In this document: positions 22,510 to 33,659 of the stretch, one piece after another | Numbering within the stretch: position 1 is the stretch's first letter | Layout: every line of letters begins with the position of its first letter | Assembly: GCA_033816765.1 (NCBI GenBank) | Contig: CM066298.1 | Coordinates: 1,922,001-1,986,000 of the forward strand | Direction of reading: 5' to 3' | DNA: 64,000 bases | Source: Nothopassalora personata | Lineage: Eukaryota; Ascomycota; Dothideomycetes; Mycosphaerellales; Mycosphaerellaceae | Notes under the pieces: model-generated | Databases searched by the model: none | What the model was told of the DNA's origin: nothing | What the model saw: only the letters and a program-made list of their open reading frames with translations | Position numbers and translations under genes: made by a program

Positions 22510-24077
22510 ATGGGCAGCATTCCAGAACAACAGCCACTGATGGCGCCGCTCTCCAATGGCATCAATCTTGATGACATCCAAGGGGACATTCTTCTCGGAG
22601 GATTCCCAAAGCGAGCTGAAGTCTATTGCTTCTTCAAGATTAATGACATCAAACAATTTGCCTCCAGACTGAAGCAAGTTCACTTCACTAGCGCGTCCGA
22701 CATCGTGGCAGATAGACAGAGACTACCCAAGCCTGGCTTTCGAAGTAGCAACTTCCTCTTCCCTGTCGTTGGACAGAACATTGCCTTCACCTACAGAGGC
22801 CTCGAGAAGGTGACAGTCTTCCCGTTGATTGTGAGATGGTTTGCTAAGCTTGTACATTAGCTTCGTAATGTGAGACCGGGCACATTGAAGATGACCGATG
22901 TGAAGAAAGCTGCCCCAGCCTTTGCCAACGGCATGAGCTCGACAGTAGAGAGGGCCGACCTCCAAGATCCCGACTGGGACGACCAAAAGTTCACCTCGCC
23001 TGACCTGGACGGTGTTCTGAAGGTTGGTGGCAGCGATCAAGATATCTGTGAAGAGGCTCTGGCCAGCACGCTGTTCGCGCTTGGTGCAAAGGCACAGACT
23101 CCGGTCATGACTGAGCTTGGCAGAGAAATCGGACGAGCTCGAGATGGCGTGAACAAGGGCCACGAACAGTAAGTTCGCCGCTTTCTTGCCTCACCCATGA
23201 TGCTGACATTCGTAGCTTTGGCTTTGAGGATGGCATCTCGCAACCACAGCTCACTGGTATCGATGACCAGGCCGCGTTGTCAGACCCTGACAGCAAAGTC
23301 ACCAACTTACCACAAAATGTCAAGGGCAACAACTTCGTCCCTCCGGGTATCATCTTGGTTGGTAGGGATGGCGACTCAGGCAAGCCAGCGTGGATGCAAG
23401 ACGGCAGCTTTCTCGTCTTCCGCAAACTTCGCCAAGATGTAGCGACCTGGACCAAGATGCTTGACGACAAATGTGCCAAAGCCGGCTTCCCAGGCGAACC
23501 GACCAAGTACGGAGCGATGCTTATGGGTCGCTGGCCAAGTGGTCAGTCATTGTTGTTCTGGTCTGTCGTGTAATATACGGCTGACAAAGCTACAGGCTGC
23601 CCTCTCGATAACTCCAAGAAAGACCGCAACGGCAAAGACATCGATGATCCCGATCAAGCCTTCAAGAACGACTTCACCTTCGCCAACTCCAAATGCCCCG
23701 CAAGCGCCCACATCCGCAAGTCGCACATCCGCCAGGGCTTTGACAACTCACGTATCATGCGCCGTGGCATCACCTACGGGACTGACTGGGACAAGAACAA
23801 CAGGAACGACCGAGCTGACCGCGGGCTGCTCTTTGCATGCTATCAGAGTAGCATCGAATCGGGCTACAAGTTCATTCAGCAGAGTTGGGCCAATAACGAG
23901 AATTTCCCCGGGCGTGGCGAAGGACTGGACGTAGTTTTCGGACAGAAGCAGAAGAGCCCTGATATTGTTACGCAGGGGGTTGCGTTCAAAGGAACGAACC
24001 AATTTGTGCAGATGCAGGGTGGCGAGTACTTCTTTGCACCGAGCATCAAGGCCATCAGAGGATCGATTGCTGCTTGA
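22510..24077 (+). CDS. dye-decolourising (DyP-type) haem peroxidase
   Basis: Four exons, 22510-22809, 22891-23168, 23216-23541 and 23596-24077, joined by introns of 81, 47 and 54 bp, give 461 residues in one continuous frame. The DyP signature GFEDGISQP (catalytic Asp of the GxxDG motif) spans the exon 2/3 junction. The proximal haem region CPASAHIRKSHIRQ and the distal Arg region (RRGITYG, RGLLFACYQSSIESGYKFIQ) are present. These enzymes oxidise dyes and phenolics with hydrogen peroxide. Most basidiomycete DyPs are secreted; this protein begins MGSIPEQQPLMAPLSNGINL and has no signal peptide, so it is probably intracellular or exported unconventionally. The early DDIQGDILLG motif is conserved. 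Confidence 0.9.
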
Positions 24078-24684
24078 GAAAGAGGTCGAAATTTGGGCGT
24101 GGTGCAGTTGCATGAAGGATTTTACGGAATCTCGCTATTACAGTGGCATATGATTCGCTGTGCACTCTTCCCATCACAGACATGCCTGCCCTCATCTCCA
24201 TCTTCACAATCCACTTTCGCCACCAACACCATCTCACAAACCCACGCCACCACTCTAGACATCAAGCCCTGTGTCGCCGAGCAGAAGTTCAGACGCCTTG
24301 GCAGCTCTTAGCGAGGCCGTCTGAAGCACGCGAGGCGTTCTTGGCGTTCCTGCAAGCCCGAAGGATTCGCGAGGTCTGCAGACTCTTGCACTAGCCCATC
24401 TCCCAGCGCTTGTATCGCACGGTGAACCACTCGATATACAGTGCGACTAGGATGCAGCTGCATGTTATCGTTGTTCTTCCGAGCTGAGGCTGAGACGCAG
24501 TAGTGAGTGGGTCTCCTACCACTAACAGTCTGGATGATGGGTCAACCTGGACAGCCAGTGTAAGTAGCGATGGTGGAAGATCGACGGGCAGAGTGGTATA
24601 CTGCATGGAGCTTTCTCTTCTGTCTGACATCCCCTCTTCTTCTTCTGCTGCTGCTTATCCACGTATTTAGCCAGGAAGCGTGGC

Positions 24685-25602
24685 ATGATGTATTCACAGT
24701 GTGCATTCACGTTGATCATTGGCTTGCTTTCATTATTTGCACCGACTTTTGCTCAAGAGCTGGAGGAAAACTACTTCATCAATCCGCCTACGCCTGGCGC
24801 GAAACACCAGTATACTGAGAACAATGTGTACGCCGTTGGGTCGACGATCAATTTGCAATGGACGACCGACTTCGAGACTCTATCGCTTGTACTCTGGCAG
24901 AACGACAACACCACACATGAGACGATTCTGGACCAAGTCCCGTACGTTCAGACTCTGCAATGGAACGTCGACCTGCAAGGCATCGGCTTCAGTCTGAACG
25001 ACTCGGCACTTTTAACACCGAATGGTAACCATATCCCTCAGATGAAGTCGAGTCACACTAACAACACCACAGTCTTCTTCTTCGAACTGTGGCAGATAAC
25101 CAACCTCGACACCGGCGCCATCGGCAAGCGTTTCGCATCACATTACTTCAACATCACCGGCAGCGGCCCAACCTCTACAGACTCATCTGCAACCATGTCA
25201 AACTCTATTACAGCATCCCAGGGTTCAGCGCCCGCAGATGCCACCAACACTGGTGCCTCATCCTCATCAAGCTCCAGCACAGGGTCTTCGGGCCTCTCCT
25301 CCGGCGCCATAATCGGAATCGGTGTCGGCGTGGGAGTCGGCATAGCATGTCTCCTGATCGGTGCGGCGCTGGGCTTCTTTCTGCGGAGAAGGAAAGACAG
25401 CTCAAGGATTGCAGGATATGAGCATACTCCGAATCAACTTCATGGTGATGGTATGCATGAGGCTGCTGGGACACCGGTGTACACGCCTAATGGCCAGTAT
25501 ACGCCCCGCGGGTGGTCAGCGCATAAGCAGATGCCGCTGGTGCCGCCGAGTGAGTTGAGTACGGATCAGTCTCCGAGGGAGTTGCCTGCGAGTCAGAAAT
25601 AG
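24685..25602 (+). CDS. single-pass membrane protein, Ser-rich ectodomain, Mid2-like layout
   Basis: This intronless frame of 305 residues has a signal peptide (about 1-23, ending APTFAQ), an ectodomain of about 150 residues with several N-glycosylation sites (NNTT, NDS, NITG), and a Ser/Thr-rich stretch (about 165-210). A glycine-rich membrane segment (GAIIGIGVGVGVGIACLLIG, about 210-235) is followed by an arginine stop-transfer RRRK and a tail of about 65 residues with proline motifs. This is the layout of fungal wall-stress-sensor-like and Mid2-domain proteins. Function is unknown; many such genes are of the type annotated only as hypothetical. Confidence 0.75.
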   Translation: MMYSQCAFTLIIGLLSLFAPTFAQELEENYFINPPTPGAKHQYTENNVYAVGSTINLQWTTDFETLSLVLWQNDNTTHETILDQVPYVQTLQWNVDLQGIGFSLNDSALLTPNGNHIPQMKSSHTNNTTVFFFELWQITNLDTGAIGKRFASHYFNITGSGPTSTDSSATMSNSITASQGSAPADATNTGASSSSSSSTGSSGLSSGAIIGIGVGVGVGIACLLIGAALGFFLRRRKDSSRIAGYEHTPNQLHGDGMHEAAGTPVYTPNGQYTPRGWSAHKQMPLVPPSELSTDQSPRELPASQK

Positions 25603-26275
25603 ACGAGGTCATTGCTATGGATGATTGAGGTGATCTGGGCGCCAGAACTTCCAGGGCTCAAGCCTCGCGATATTCTTCAGCTCTTCTCCGACATTTCTGC
25701 CCCGGTGGAAGGCCCTCCATGGCCTCTGCGACAGCATTATGATCGCTCAAAGCTCTCACACCAGGCATGAACAGCGCTTCTCATAACATGGGACGTACCA
25801 TCACGGTCTACAAGTTCCCAAAAAGCAATTACAGTTGCCAAAAAGGCTGGACAATACGAGGACGAATTTTCCGTATGGACCAGCAGTGGCAAGACTTCAT
25901 AATCATCCTGAGCTCAGCCACGTCAGCGGACGCTCCACAGCGGAAGATGTGCGCTTGAATAGCCTACATAACTTGACAGACAGCAGGCCCAAACTTGAGC
26001 CGGCAAACTAGGTCATTCTAACCGGATTTTGAAACGAGGTGTGGCGGAAAGGTCTATCACTGAAAGCCCTTGCTAGCATTGTTCCAGGGCTACTCAGCTA
26101 TCGGTCTCGTTGGATTGATGTTTGATTGAGTGAGCTCCTGCCTACTATCTGCCGATCTCTCAAGCACGGACTGTTCCGTCGTCCTCGGACAGACATATCC
26201 TCGACACAAACACGACCTCATATCGAGCAGACGGATCCCACGTGGAATGCCCTAGCAAGGAAGGAAAGAATCGCT
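25603..26275. other. intergenic, nothing recognised
   Basis: About 0.67 kb between the membrane protein gene and the MITE. Only short open frames without motifs. Confidence 0.5.
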
Positions 26276-26797
26276 GGTGAATTACTCCCATGGAGACAAT
26301 CATGTCGTTTATTACTCCTATAGGGACTTGTAGGGATGCCAAATTACTGCTATAGGGACACATTATGGCAAGTAGTATACCCTTATTGCGACGACCGCGC
26401 TTACATTCTGGCACTACATAGACAGCTAATATAGACTTGTATTATACTAACGGACCCTATCTTATTACTCAAAGTGAATCGGTTCCAGGTCCGTGTCTGT
26501 GTACAAGCCGGTTGCCTAGTATATAGCGGGCTTTCTTCTACCTTTATAGACATAGTTAAGACATATATACTATATAGTAAGTCTTGTTTTCTAAGTTCAA
26601 TTATCTTGAAGGTACAAGAATTTTTCTCTTTTTGCATCTTTATATATAGGTACTGCTGCAAGACTAAAGGCTGCAATAATGTGTCCCTATAGCAGTAATT
26701 TGGCATCCCTATAGGTCCCCATAGGGGTAATTTTTTTGAATATAAGTCCCTATAGGAGTAATAAACGACCTAATTGTCCCCATGGGATTGGTTCACC
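26276..26797. mobile_element. MITE with long terminal inverted repeats
   Basis: A 522-bp element starting GGTGAATTACTCCCATG and ending with the inverted form GGGATTGGTTCACC. The inverted arms are about 110 bp and are built of repeated motifs such as ATTACTCCTATAGGGAC. The 10-bp direct repeat GAAAGAATCG flanks it (26264-26273 and 26798-26807), with two extra bases CT on the left side. Arm length and a 9-10-bp duplication fit a Mutator-like (MULE) non-autonomous element. The centre (about 26390-26665) is AT-rich and non-coding. A related partial copy is at 40481. Confidence 0.82.
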
Positions 26798-26893
26798 GAA
26801 AGAATCGGATTGTCCTAAGCTAGTCAGCTACTTGCACCCCCGAGTCTTCAGCAGCGGGCTGCGCGCGCACATTCACTCAGCGCCATGGTCCCT

Positions 26894-27651
26894 TCAATGA
26901 CGCTTGTGGTGACGACCAGTGTGCTCCCTATCCGTCCACGTCGGGCTGACCGTCATACACTTGGCACCGGGAGTCTCGAAGCATTGATCCCGGTCGCCCT
27001 CAATCGTCTCGTCCTTGGCGCCGTCGATTTCTTGACGACAAGGTCAGCAAGATTCAACGACAAGTCTGTGGATGGTTCCTTACTCAGCACGACATTCCCA
27101 CCGCAGTAGTGGTTGTGGCCTTTTTTGATGTATTGATCATAGAACGTAATGTCGACGAAGTTCATATGTGCGTTAGGAGGCAGAGCATACCGGATCGACT
27201 CCGTTGGCACGTAGTGTCCGTGAATGTGGAATCCGCCGCGGTGCTTGTGCTTGAGATTGTAGACTTTGTCTGCCTTGTACGATTTGGCCTTGGTGTGGAC
27301 AGTCTGTCCCTTGCAACCGGGTTGCTACATGGCATCGTTAGTGGCGCTAGAACACCAGGCTGGGCATGTTGCTAAGGGGCGTCGTACAGCGTATTGGACC
27401 ATCTTGAACTTGTCATGGTGATATACAAGATAACCGAAGCTCCAACCACAATCCTTGCCTACGAAGGAGTGGGGACCACTGCTGATAGGATGAATACCCC
27501 AGCCCGATTCTTTACCTCGCGAGGAGCTGATGGGCTTAAGGTCTCGGACTTCTACTGCGGTCGAGGTGGTGTTGCTGGAGCCAGGGACTGGACCGCCAAG
27601 GAAGGTCGGTATGATGGCCAGGAGTGGCGTGAGGAGTGGTGCGATGTGCAT
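26894..27651 (-). CDS. small secreted protein A (candidate effector-like)
   Basis: Three exons on the minus strand, 27651-27388, 27324-27084 and 27030-26894, with introns of 63 and 53 bp, give 213 residues. ATG 27651 was chosen because it begins a signal peptide (MHIAPLLTPLLAIIPTFLGG); an upstream ATG at 27732 would hide it. The mature part has six or so cysteines (DCGWSFG, QPGCKGQ, HYCGGN, DQCFE, AKCMT) and a His/Lys-rich core. A segment ESIRYALPPNAHMNFVDITF aligns with QSMRYFLPEDGRVNHCSWTF in the neighbour at 28286-28952. A TATA-like site lies near 27748-27756. No known domain is recognised. Secretion is inferred. Confidence 0.72.
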
Positions 27652-28285
27652 CTTGTCGAAGTTGTGCTGTGTGCAAGTGAGGTAGGGGAAGGGTATTGGT
27701 GACGGTGTAAAGTGCAAAGAAAAGGCAGGCAAGTTTAAGAATCACGGCTATATAAGCTCTTTCATGCCTTCCTCAGAGCCGAATGTCCTCAAAGCTGAAG
27801 CTCATATCTCTTACTAGATTCGTCTTTTGAACCTCCCCCGTCCCGAGCCACTGTTCTCATGGCGAAGCTCGCCGATGATCTTCATAATTCTGCAAGCTAT
27901 TCTGACAAAATCAGCCAGTAGACCTGGTGTTCTTCGAAGCATAGCAGTGACGCTGTACAGCTTTCACAGCCATCGTGACACACCGGAACTTGAGAGCTTT
28001 GCCAACGAAATTGCTAACTGTCCCTACAAGCTACCAAAACTTTGCACGCCTGAATGATGATGCTTCAGCTCGAGAATGAAGACAGCATCGCGCCTTTCTC
28101 CCGTTTTGTGCTTCTGCTCCATCTTGCCCTAAATCCCTCAAAAGCGGTTGCGATCTTGTCTGCGACAATTCGTGACACGGATAGATTTCGCGAACGGAAC
28201 TATAAATCAGCCTTATCAGTACGATGTTCCATTCCCATGGGTCAAGCTTGCTGTCAGATAGTAGTACGCAGAAGCCGTTTCGCAT

Positions 28286-28952
28286 TCACTTACTGGGATG
28301 ACATGCGAAGAAGTTCCCATCCATTAGCTCGCCCGCCTCGCCGTCAAGATCTGCAAGTCGTCAGCATACGTGGACAGGGGTTGACATGGCGAACTTACGG
28401 TACACAACATTACCACGTCCCTTTTTCTCGTCGTAGAAAGTCCAGCTGCAGTGATTGACCCGTCCATCTTCCGGCAAGAAATACCGCATAGATTGGCCAG
28501 CGGTGGTGTGCTTCCAGTCCTGAACGTCTTCCATTCCACCAGCATGTCTATTCTTACCGACGAGGAACGACTTCATCCTCTTCTTCTTGCCGTGATACTT
28601 GCCGCAATTTTCAAACTATATACCGTCAGCGTGAGTCCTTCACCTCCCCCGTTGGCTTTCATACTGGGTAGCGCCTCATCTTGGCGTACGAACCATGGCC
28701 CCAGCCGTCATGCTTTTGCCCATGGTTGCCGTTAGGATAGTCCCATCTTTTGTGAAAGTGTGCTGTCGGGTCATCAAGGATGTCATCGTCAGCCTCTTCA
28801 TCGAGCTCGATGAAAGTCGGACCAAAGTCTGAGCCATTCGCCGCTTTGTTCAAAGATATAGGTGATGTCTCATTCACGTTGCCGGAGAGTGAACTGCCGA
28901 GCACGCCCGAGATAGCGACCAGAAATGGCGCGAGTATCAGCGCTGCACGCAT
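28286..28952 (-). CDS. small secreted protein B, related to protein A
   Basis: Exons 28952-28665, 28615-28399 and 28350-28286, with introns of 49 and 48 bp, give 189 residues. A signal peptide (about 1-19, MRAALILAPFLVAISGVLG) is followed by an acidic segment (ELDEEADDDILDD) ending in HFHKRWDY; the dibasic KR could be a Kex2-type cleavage site. The C-terminal half has four Cys (ENCGKY, NHCSW, FFACHP and signal-adjacent none) and shares the SMRYFLPE...WTFYDEKKGRGNVVY block with protein A. The last exon ends CHPSK before a stop that overlaps a good splice donor, so the C-terminus could continue. The two genes are in tandem on the same strand, with introns at comparable places, which suggests duplication. 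Confidence 0.7.
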
Positions 28953-29275
28953 ATTGTTGGATGTGGTAGCTGCAGAACTGTGAGAGCGTCGAAGCTGTTG
29001 TCCACGTTAGTGAGAAGGCAAGAACATGATATGAAAATTTGCGCGGCTGTGTGCCATCGACATGAGCGTCAAGCCTTCGAGCGTAAGCATCTCTGAACCT
29101 TCGACGTACTATAAGCAGCGAACGGAGCCTTTACCAGAGGAGATCCTGTTTCATACCTTGAATCCTGATGATAGCTGGGGTCATAAAGCTTCGCATACAA
29201 AGCTGGCGTGGTCATTCGCCGAGTGTTTATAGGAAGCCGTACCTACTCATAGACCAACCGACAGCGTCTTGCCCC

Positions 29276-31613
29276 TCAAGCCACCATAACGAATTGTCCA
29301 ACGCCAGGCACACCATTAACAACCACGTATACCACATACGGTCCAGGTGGTGCCACGTTATTGTTTGGTGGCATCGTGACCTGGATTTTCTGCTTCGTCT
29401 CCCCCTCCGCGAATCCGTTCGTCTCGAGGAAAATCATCCTGTGGCTCATGTGTAGAGAATGTGTAACAAAGCCGCCGTGGTACAGGGAGACCTTAACTTC
29501 CTTCGCATCTGCCGGAGCCATGAAAGTGATCTCAAATGTCGAGGAGCCCACGACGAGATCGAGACTCGAGATCATAATGTCGGTTGGCCTGCGGCCGGCG
29601 TTGGCTCCGGATAGATAGGGCGGGATGTAGGTCTCAACTCGGTACTCGGTGAAGTTCTGATCTGTCGCGTCTTCTTGCATCACCGGCATCTGGACTGGGT
29701 TGCTTCCTGCGATCATCACAGTACCATCGAGCATCAGAAGTGCAACCGAGTGGTACAGCCGTGGGATCTCGCTCGTAGCATCAGTATGCCAGCGCTTACC
29801 AAGTTCAGCATTGGGGTCGTAAAGAAGTGCAGTGGTGGCTGGATCTTCTGCCAGCAGGAAGCCTTGAGCTCCACGGCTGGCTCCATTGACCCAGGCGACG
29901 GTTCCATCAGGTAGCAGCACACCTTCGACCATGCCGCGACCTTCTGGCATACTATCCATCTCCCAAGATGGGTCGTCGGCTTGAGGTCGGATCCTGCCAC
30001 AGGATGGATCCGTCGGCGAGTCAATACCCTGCCAAACGCCACCGCCACAGATAACCACGTCGGCCTCCCAGTTATTGCTGGAGCTCAAGGGTAGTAGCAC
30101 GGATCCTCCAGTGTTAGGATACGTGCGGTAGTCACCTGGAAGCTCGTCAAAGTGCTTTACCGTCTCGTTGGCAGCGACATCGAAAATCTCCGAGTTCTTC
30201 GATACGAAGACGAAGACTGTGCCGTCGTTCAGCAGATGCATGAAAGGGTACATATAGTATGGTTGATTCTTCACGAGGATGTCCATTGAGATGGAAATAC
30301 CTTGAGAAATACCGTCCTTGTCCAGTAGCTCATAGGTGGGATTGTTGTTCTTGTTCTGGGTAGGGTCCAGTCCAGTCAAGCTGCCGGAGGCCACGAAGAG
30401 TGTACCATCTGGCATGGTCTGTACGCTAGCATACCAACGAGCAGTGTCCAAAGTGTGATCGTTCTCGATCCAGTCTTGGCCATCAAAATCAGCACCGGTC
30501 GCAGATCGTGTGAGCCACCGCAGACCCTTGAAGCCGTCGCCAACCGAGTCATCATCGGCGAAAGGTTCATTGCCGCCAATTGACATGACAGTGCCATTGA
30601 CCAAAAAGGACCCACCAGAGCAGAACGCATTGGTTTTGTACGCGAGAGCCACAGTATCGCCAGAGGCAGGGTCGTACTCGGCGCTGAAGGCGTTTTCGCC
30701 GTTGCCCAATTTGAGCTTGCTGTAATTCTCAACTTTATCCAGGAACAAGACTCGACCATTTGGCAAAAGCGCAGCGTGCATCGCAGGTACTCCGGAGTCT
30801 CCGTATGTCATGTCAAACGTGCCTGGGTTTAGGCTCCCTGGTGCAGGCGAAGCTCCTGGGGCTGGTGCTACTGGTGGGGAGTCACAGGGCCCTGATTGGC
30901 AGCCATCGCCGCAGTGATTGCTCGTATTACCGCAGAAGCCATACGCTGAGCAACAGCTGCCAGGGTGCCATTCGTCACAGGTTGTGCCACCGTTCGCGGC
31001 GCCGCATGAGCCATCAATTGTTGGCCCACCAGTCGCTTCAGATCCGGCAGTACTCGATGGAGGTCCAATGACTGGCTCAGTCGCAGGTCCCGCTGCTTCG
31101 GAAGTCGTCATTGTTGGTGGCGGTGCCCCGTTCGGCGGAGTCAATTCGTTCGTGCATCCAATCTGGCAGCCATTGCTTGTCAGACAATGGTCGTCGGTCA
31201 TACCACACCAGCCCGTCGCACTGCTTGTGATCAGAACCATCGACTTTTTGGATAGCGAAGCCGGAGACTCACCTGCAACAGCCACCTTTTTCTCCATCTG
31301 GATCACAAGTAGCATCATCGAAGTCTTTCCCGCAGCGGCCATCGGGCCGTGGTGGTAATGCCTGAGCGAGAAGTCGATTATCGTCTGCGAAGTCGGGCCC
31401 CCTAGCGCCGATTGTGCATCTGTAGGATGTCAGTGAGATGATACCAAGAATCTCTTGGGGCGCTCACGTGTTGTCCGGAAGGCAGACCTGTCCTCGAAAG
31501 CACCCTCGCGGTCCCGATGGCGTGAGGCGACATGTCGGCGGAACGAAGGGAAAGATAATGTTCGCAGTCGCGAGAGTTGCGGTCAAGAGCGCTGTAGTTA
31601 TGATTGCCCTCAT
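29276..31613 (-). CDS. secreted copper radical oxidase (glyoxal oxidase type) with two CBM18 chitin-binding modules
   Basis: Three exons, 31613-31468, 31419-31273 and 31220-29276 (introns 48 and 52 bp), give 745 residues. The order is a signal peptide (about 1-17), a short Cys-rich region, CBM18 one (about 77-120, DGRCGKDFDDATCDPDGEKG, then CCSATGWCG across the intron), a Pro/Thr linker, CBM18 two (about 168-209, DGSCGAANGG, then CCSAYGFCG), the glyoxal oxidase beta-propeller (about 240-600) and a C-terminal DUF1929-like domain. Expected copper-radical residues are seen: Cys in NAFCSGG, Tyr in ARWYASVQ, the Tyr-His pair in PRLYHSVALL and His in GGFVTHSLHMSHR. Family AA5 enzymes oxidise aldehydes or alcohols and release hydrogen peroxide outside the cell. 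Two chitin modules suggest it is held on fungal or insect chitin. Confidence 0.9.
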
Positions 31614-32430
31614 AGTGGCGATCGACTCTGCGAGCCAGTGTAGCGATGCTGTTGTGTGTCGTGCGATGCTGGTCTGAGTGTCCCGGGAGCGCTGAAGAAG
31701 AATGGGCAGGAGGAAGAGGTTCGTGTTCGAGAAGCGATGTATGCTCAAGTAGGGAAAAAGGGAGTTAAGTGAACGCAAGCTTCATCAGAGGGCGAAAACG
31801 TGCAGAAGCAAACGGTGAACATGATCAGACCTCGAAACCGTTGTCCCGCCAATACCCAAAACTCGAGACGCTAAACCTCGGACTTTACTTCGTGATATCA
31901 GTACTCGACATGATGAAGCGGCCTCCGTATGATAACCATTGCACGGTGGCCATAGTTGAAGTAGACTGTACGAAGTTTTACCTCATTGTCGCCACCAGAA
32001 TCAGGCGATCGTGCAGAGCCGCAGATTATTGACGCATCTGCAAGCGTCTAAAGGCCTTTTGGAAGGCCTCCGGGGGATAATCGGCCATTGTTGATGGGTA
32101 ATCATGCGACAGCAATGAAGTGATGTCGAGAAGTGAAACCGACGATGGATCATCTCGGAACTTTGGCCAAATCAAGGTGAGTCACGTGCGAAGCTTCGAG
32201 GCTCGAGTGGCAGGAGCAAAGTCATGATGCCAATCGACTGCTCCGTCGTCCTGGTGAGATGGTATCTGACTAGAAGCAATCTTGCTCCCGTATTACACTA
32301 TCCGCCTGGAGCCTCAACCAACTCCAACCCTGACGACGTAAACCTCCCTGGCCCTATGCACAGGTATCTTCAAGCAATCTGAATTCTGACCCTCTCCATG
32401 CTATCACAGCTGTACCCGAACCTTCGCGAG
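31614..32430. other. intergenic, nothing recognised
   Basis: About 0.8 kb containing the promoter of the copper radical oxidase on the minus strand. Short frames only. Confidence 0.5.
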
Positions 32431-33659
32431 TCAAGACGGACCCTCCGCTCCCGCCGTGGCATTGATACCAACCACAGGCTCCGAGACCTCCTTCGAGATT
32501 TTCAACACATCCTCAAAGTCCTCCCACGGTGTTCTGCCGCCACCACACTCCGCAGCCACGCCAAAGCTAGGCACGACCTTCTTCGCGGCCTCGATGTACT
32601 TCTGAGTGAGCTCCGGCTTGCGTTCGTGGATCAAGCCGAGGTAGAGGTCGGTCTCGTGTTGTCTCAGAACTGGCAGGAGGTACTTGAGAGGATCCAGATA
32701 GGCATCGATGTGGCCCTCAGCGCTCTTTGGCACTGGGCAGTGGAAGAAGTTGATCTTGCGTGGTGAGGCGCTGTAGATCCAGAGCGCGCGCTCGACCACT
32801 ACTGCGAGGGATGCAGGCTCGTGCCAGTGCTTGTGCTGCATGTCACCTGGTCAAAAGTCAGCAACGCGTGCATGTAGCGGTCCTTGTCAAGCTCACCATA
32901 GCAATTGTGAAGTCCGACCTCGACATCATCGTCTACCTGGCTGATGAACCTGACGAGGTAATCGGTCTGGTACTGCTTCACATCGCCCTTGACCCACGGT
33001 TGGAACCACGCGAGGCCGGAGTTCTCCTTGACAGTGTTTGGGTTGAGTGCCTCCCACCATGCGGTATCCACGGCGATGTCAATCTGGATGGCCAAATCCT
33101 CGTGTGGAATACGCTCTTGTATTCGTCGTACAGCGCGGAAGAGTGCAGCTTCGTAAATTGGCTCAACAATGGCCTGAAACGCGTGTTGCACAAACGGCGC
33201 GATGACGCTAGGAAGCGATGGTAAGCTCACTTGGAACTTGACATGTGCTGACATGACACCCTCGTCCTTGAGTCTGCGGAAGGTGGCGTAGCTCTCGATG
33301 GCGGCATCATCGTAGCCGGTGTGCAGCTCGACTTTCTTGAGGGTTTCAATGCCTTCTTGGATCTGCTCGGGTGTGAACTGTTTGTCCTGAATGGGTGCGT
33401 TGTGGGCGAATTCGGTCATCATCGGAGGGTACACGCCGAAGAGCTGGGCCTGAAAAGTGGTGAAGAGCTGCCTGTCACCAGTCTCGCCATCCGGGATGCG
33501 CTTCAGTCGGCCAGGAAGCTGTGCGGAGCATCGTCGAAAGACTGCTTCAGTGTCTGGCAGTGGTACGCTGCCGACGAGGTGGCAGCCGGTGATGTGGTTG
33601 TTCTTGTTTTGGTGTTTGAAGCCGTGCGCATGTGCGAAGGATTCGTTGGCGAGCGTCAT
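32431..33659 (-). CDS. MetE/UROD-fold protein, cobalamin-independent methionine synthase-like
   Basis: Two exons, 33659-32897 and 32846-32431, across a 50-bp intron, encode 392 residues. The N-terminal HITGCHLVGSVPLPDTEAVF, the loop RIPDGETGDRQLF, the central EDLAIQIDIAVDTAWWE and the C-terminal VGLHNCYGDMQHKHWHEPAS resemble the small stand-alone proteins of the MetE C-terminal / uroporphyrinogen decarboxylase-like barrel. True methionine synthases are about 760 residues, so this is not the housekeeping enzyme. Function in fungi is not established. The Cys and His that would bind zinc may be in HNCYGDMQHKH, but I cannot confirm this. The gene looks intact, with a cytosolic product. Confidence 0.68.

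Noticed and set aside
29361..31358. Plus-strand frames opposite the copper radical oxidase
   Set aside because: Shadows of the spliced minus-strand gene, which has all expected catalytic residues.
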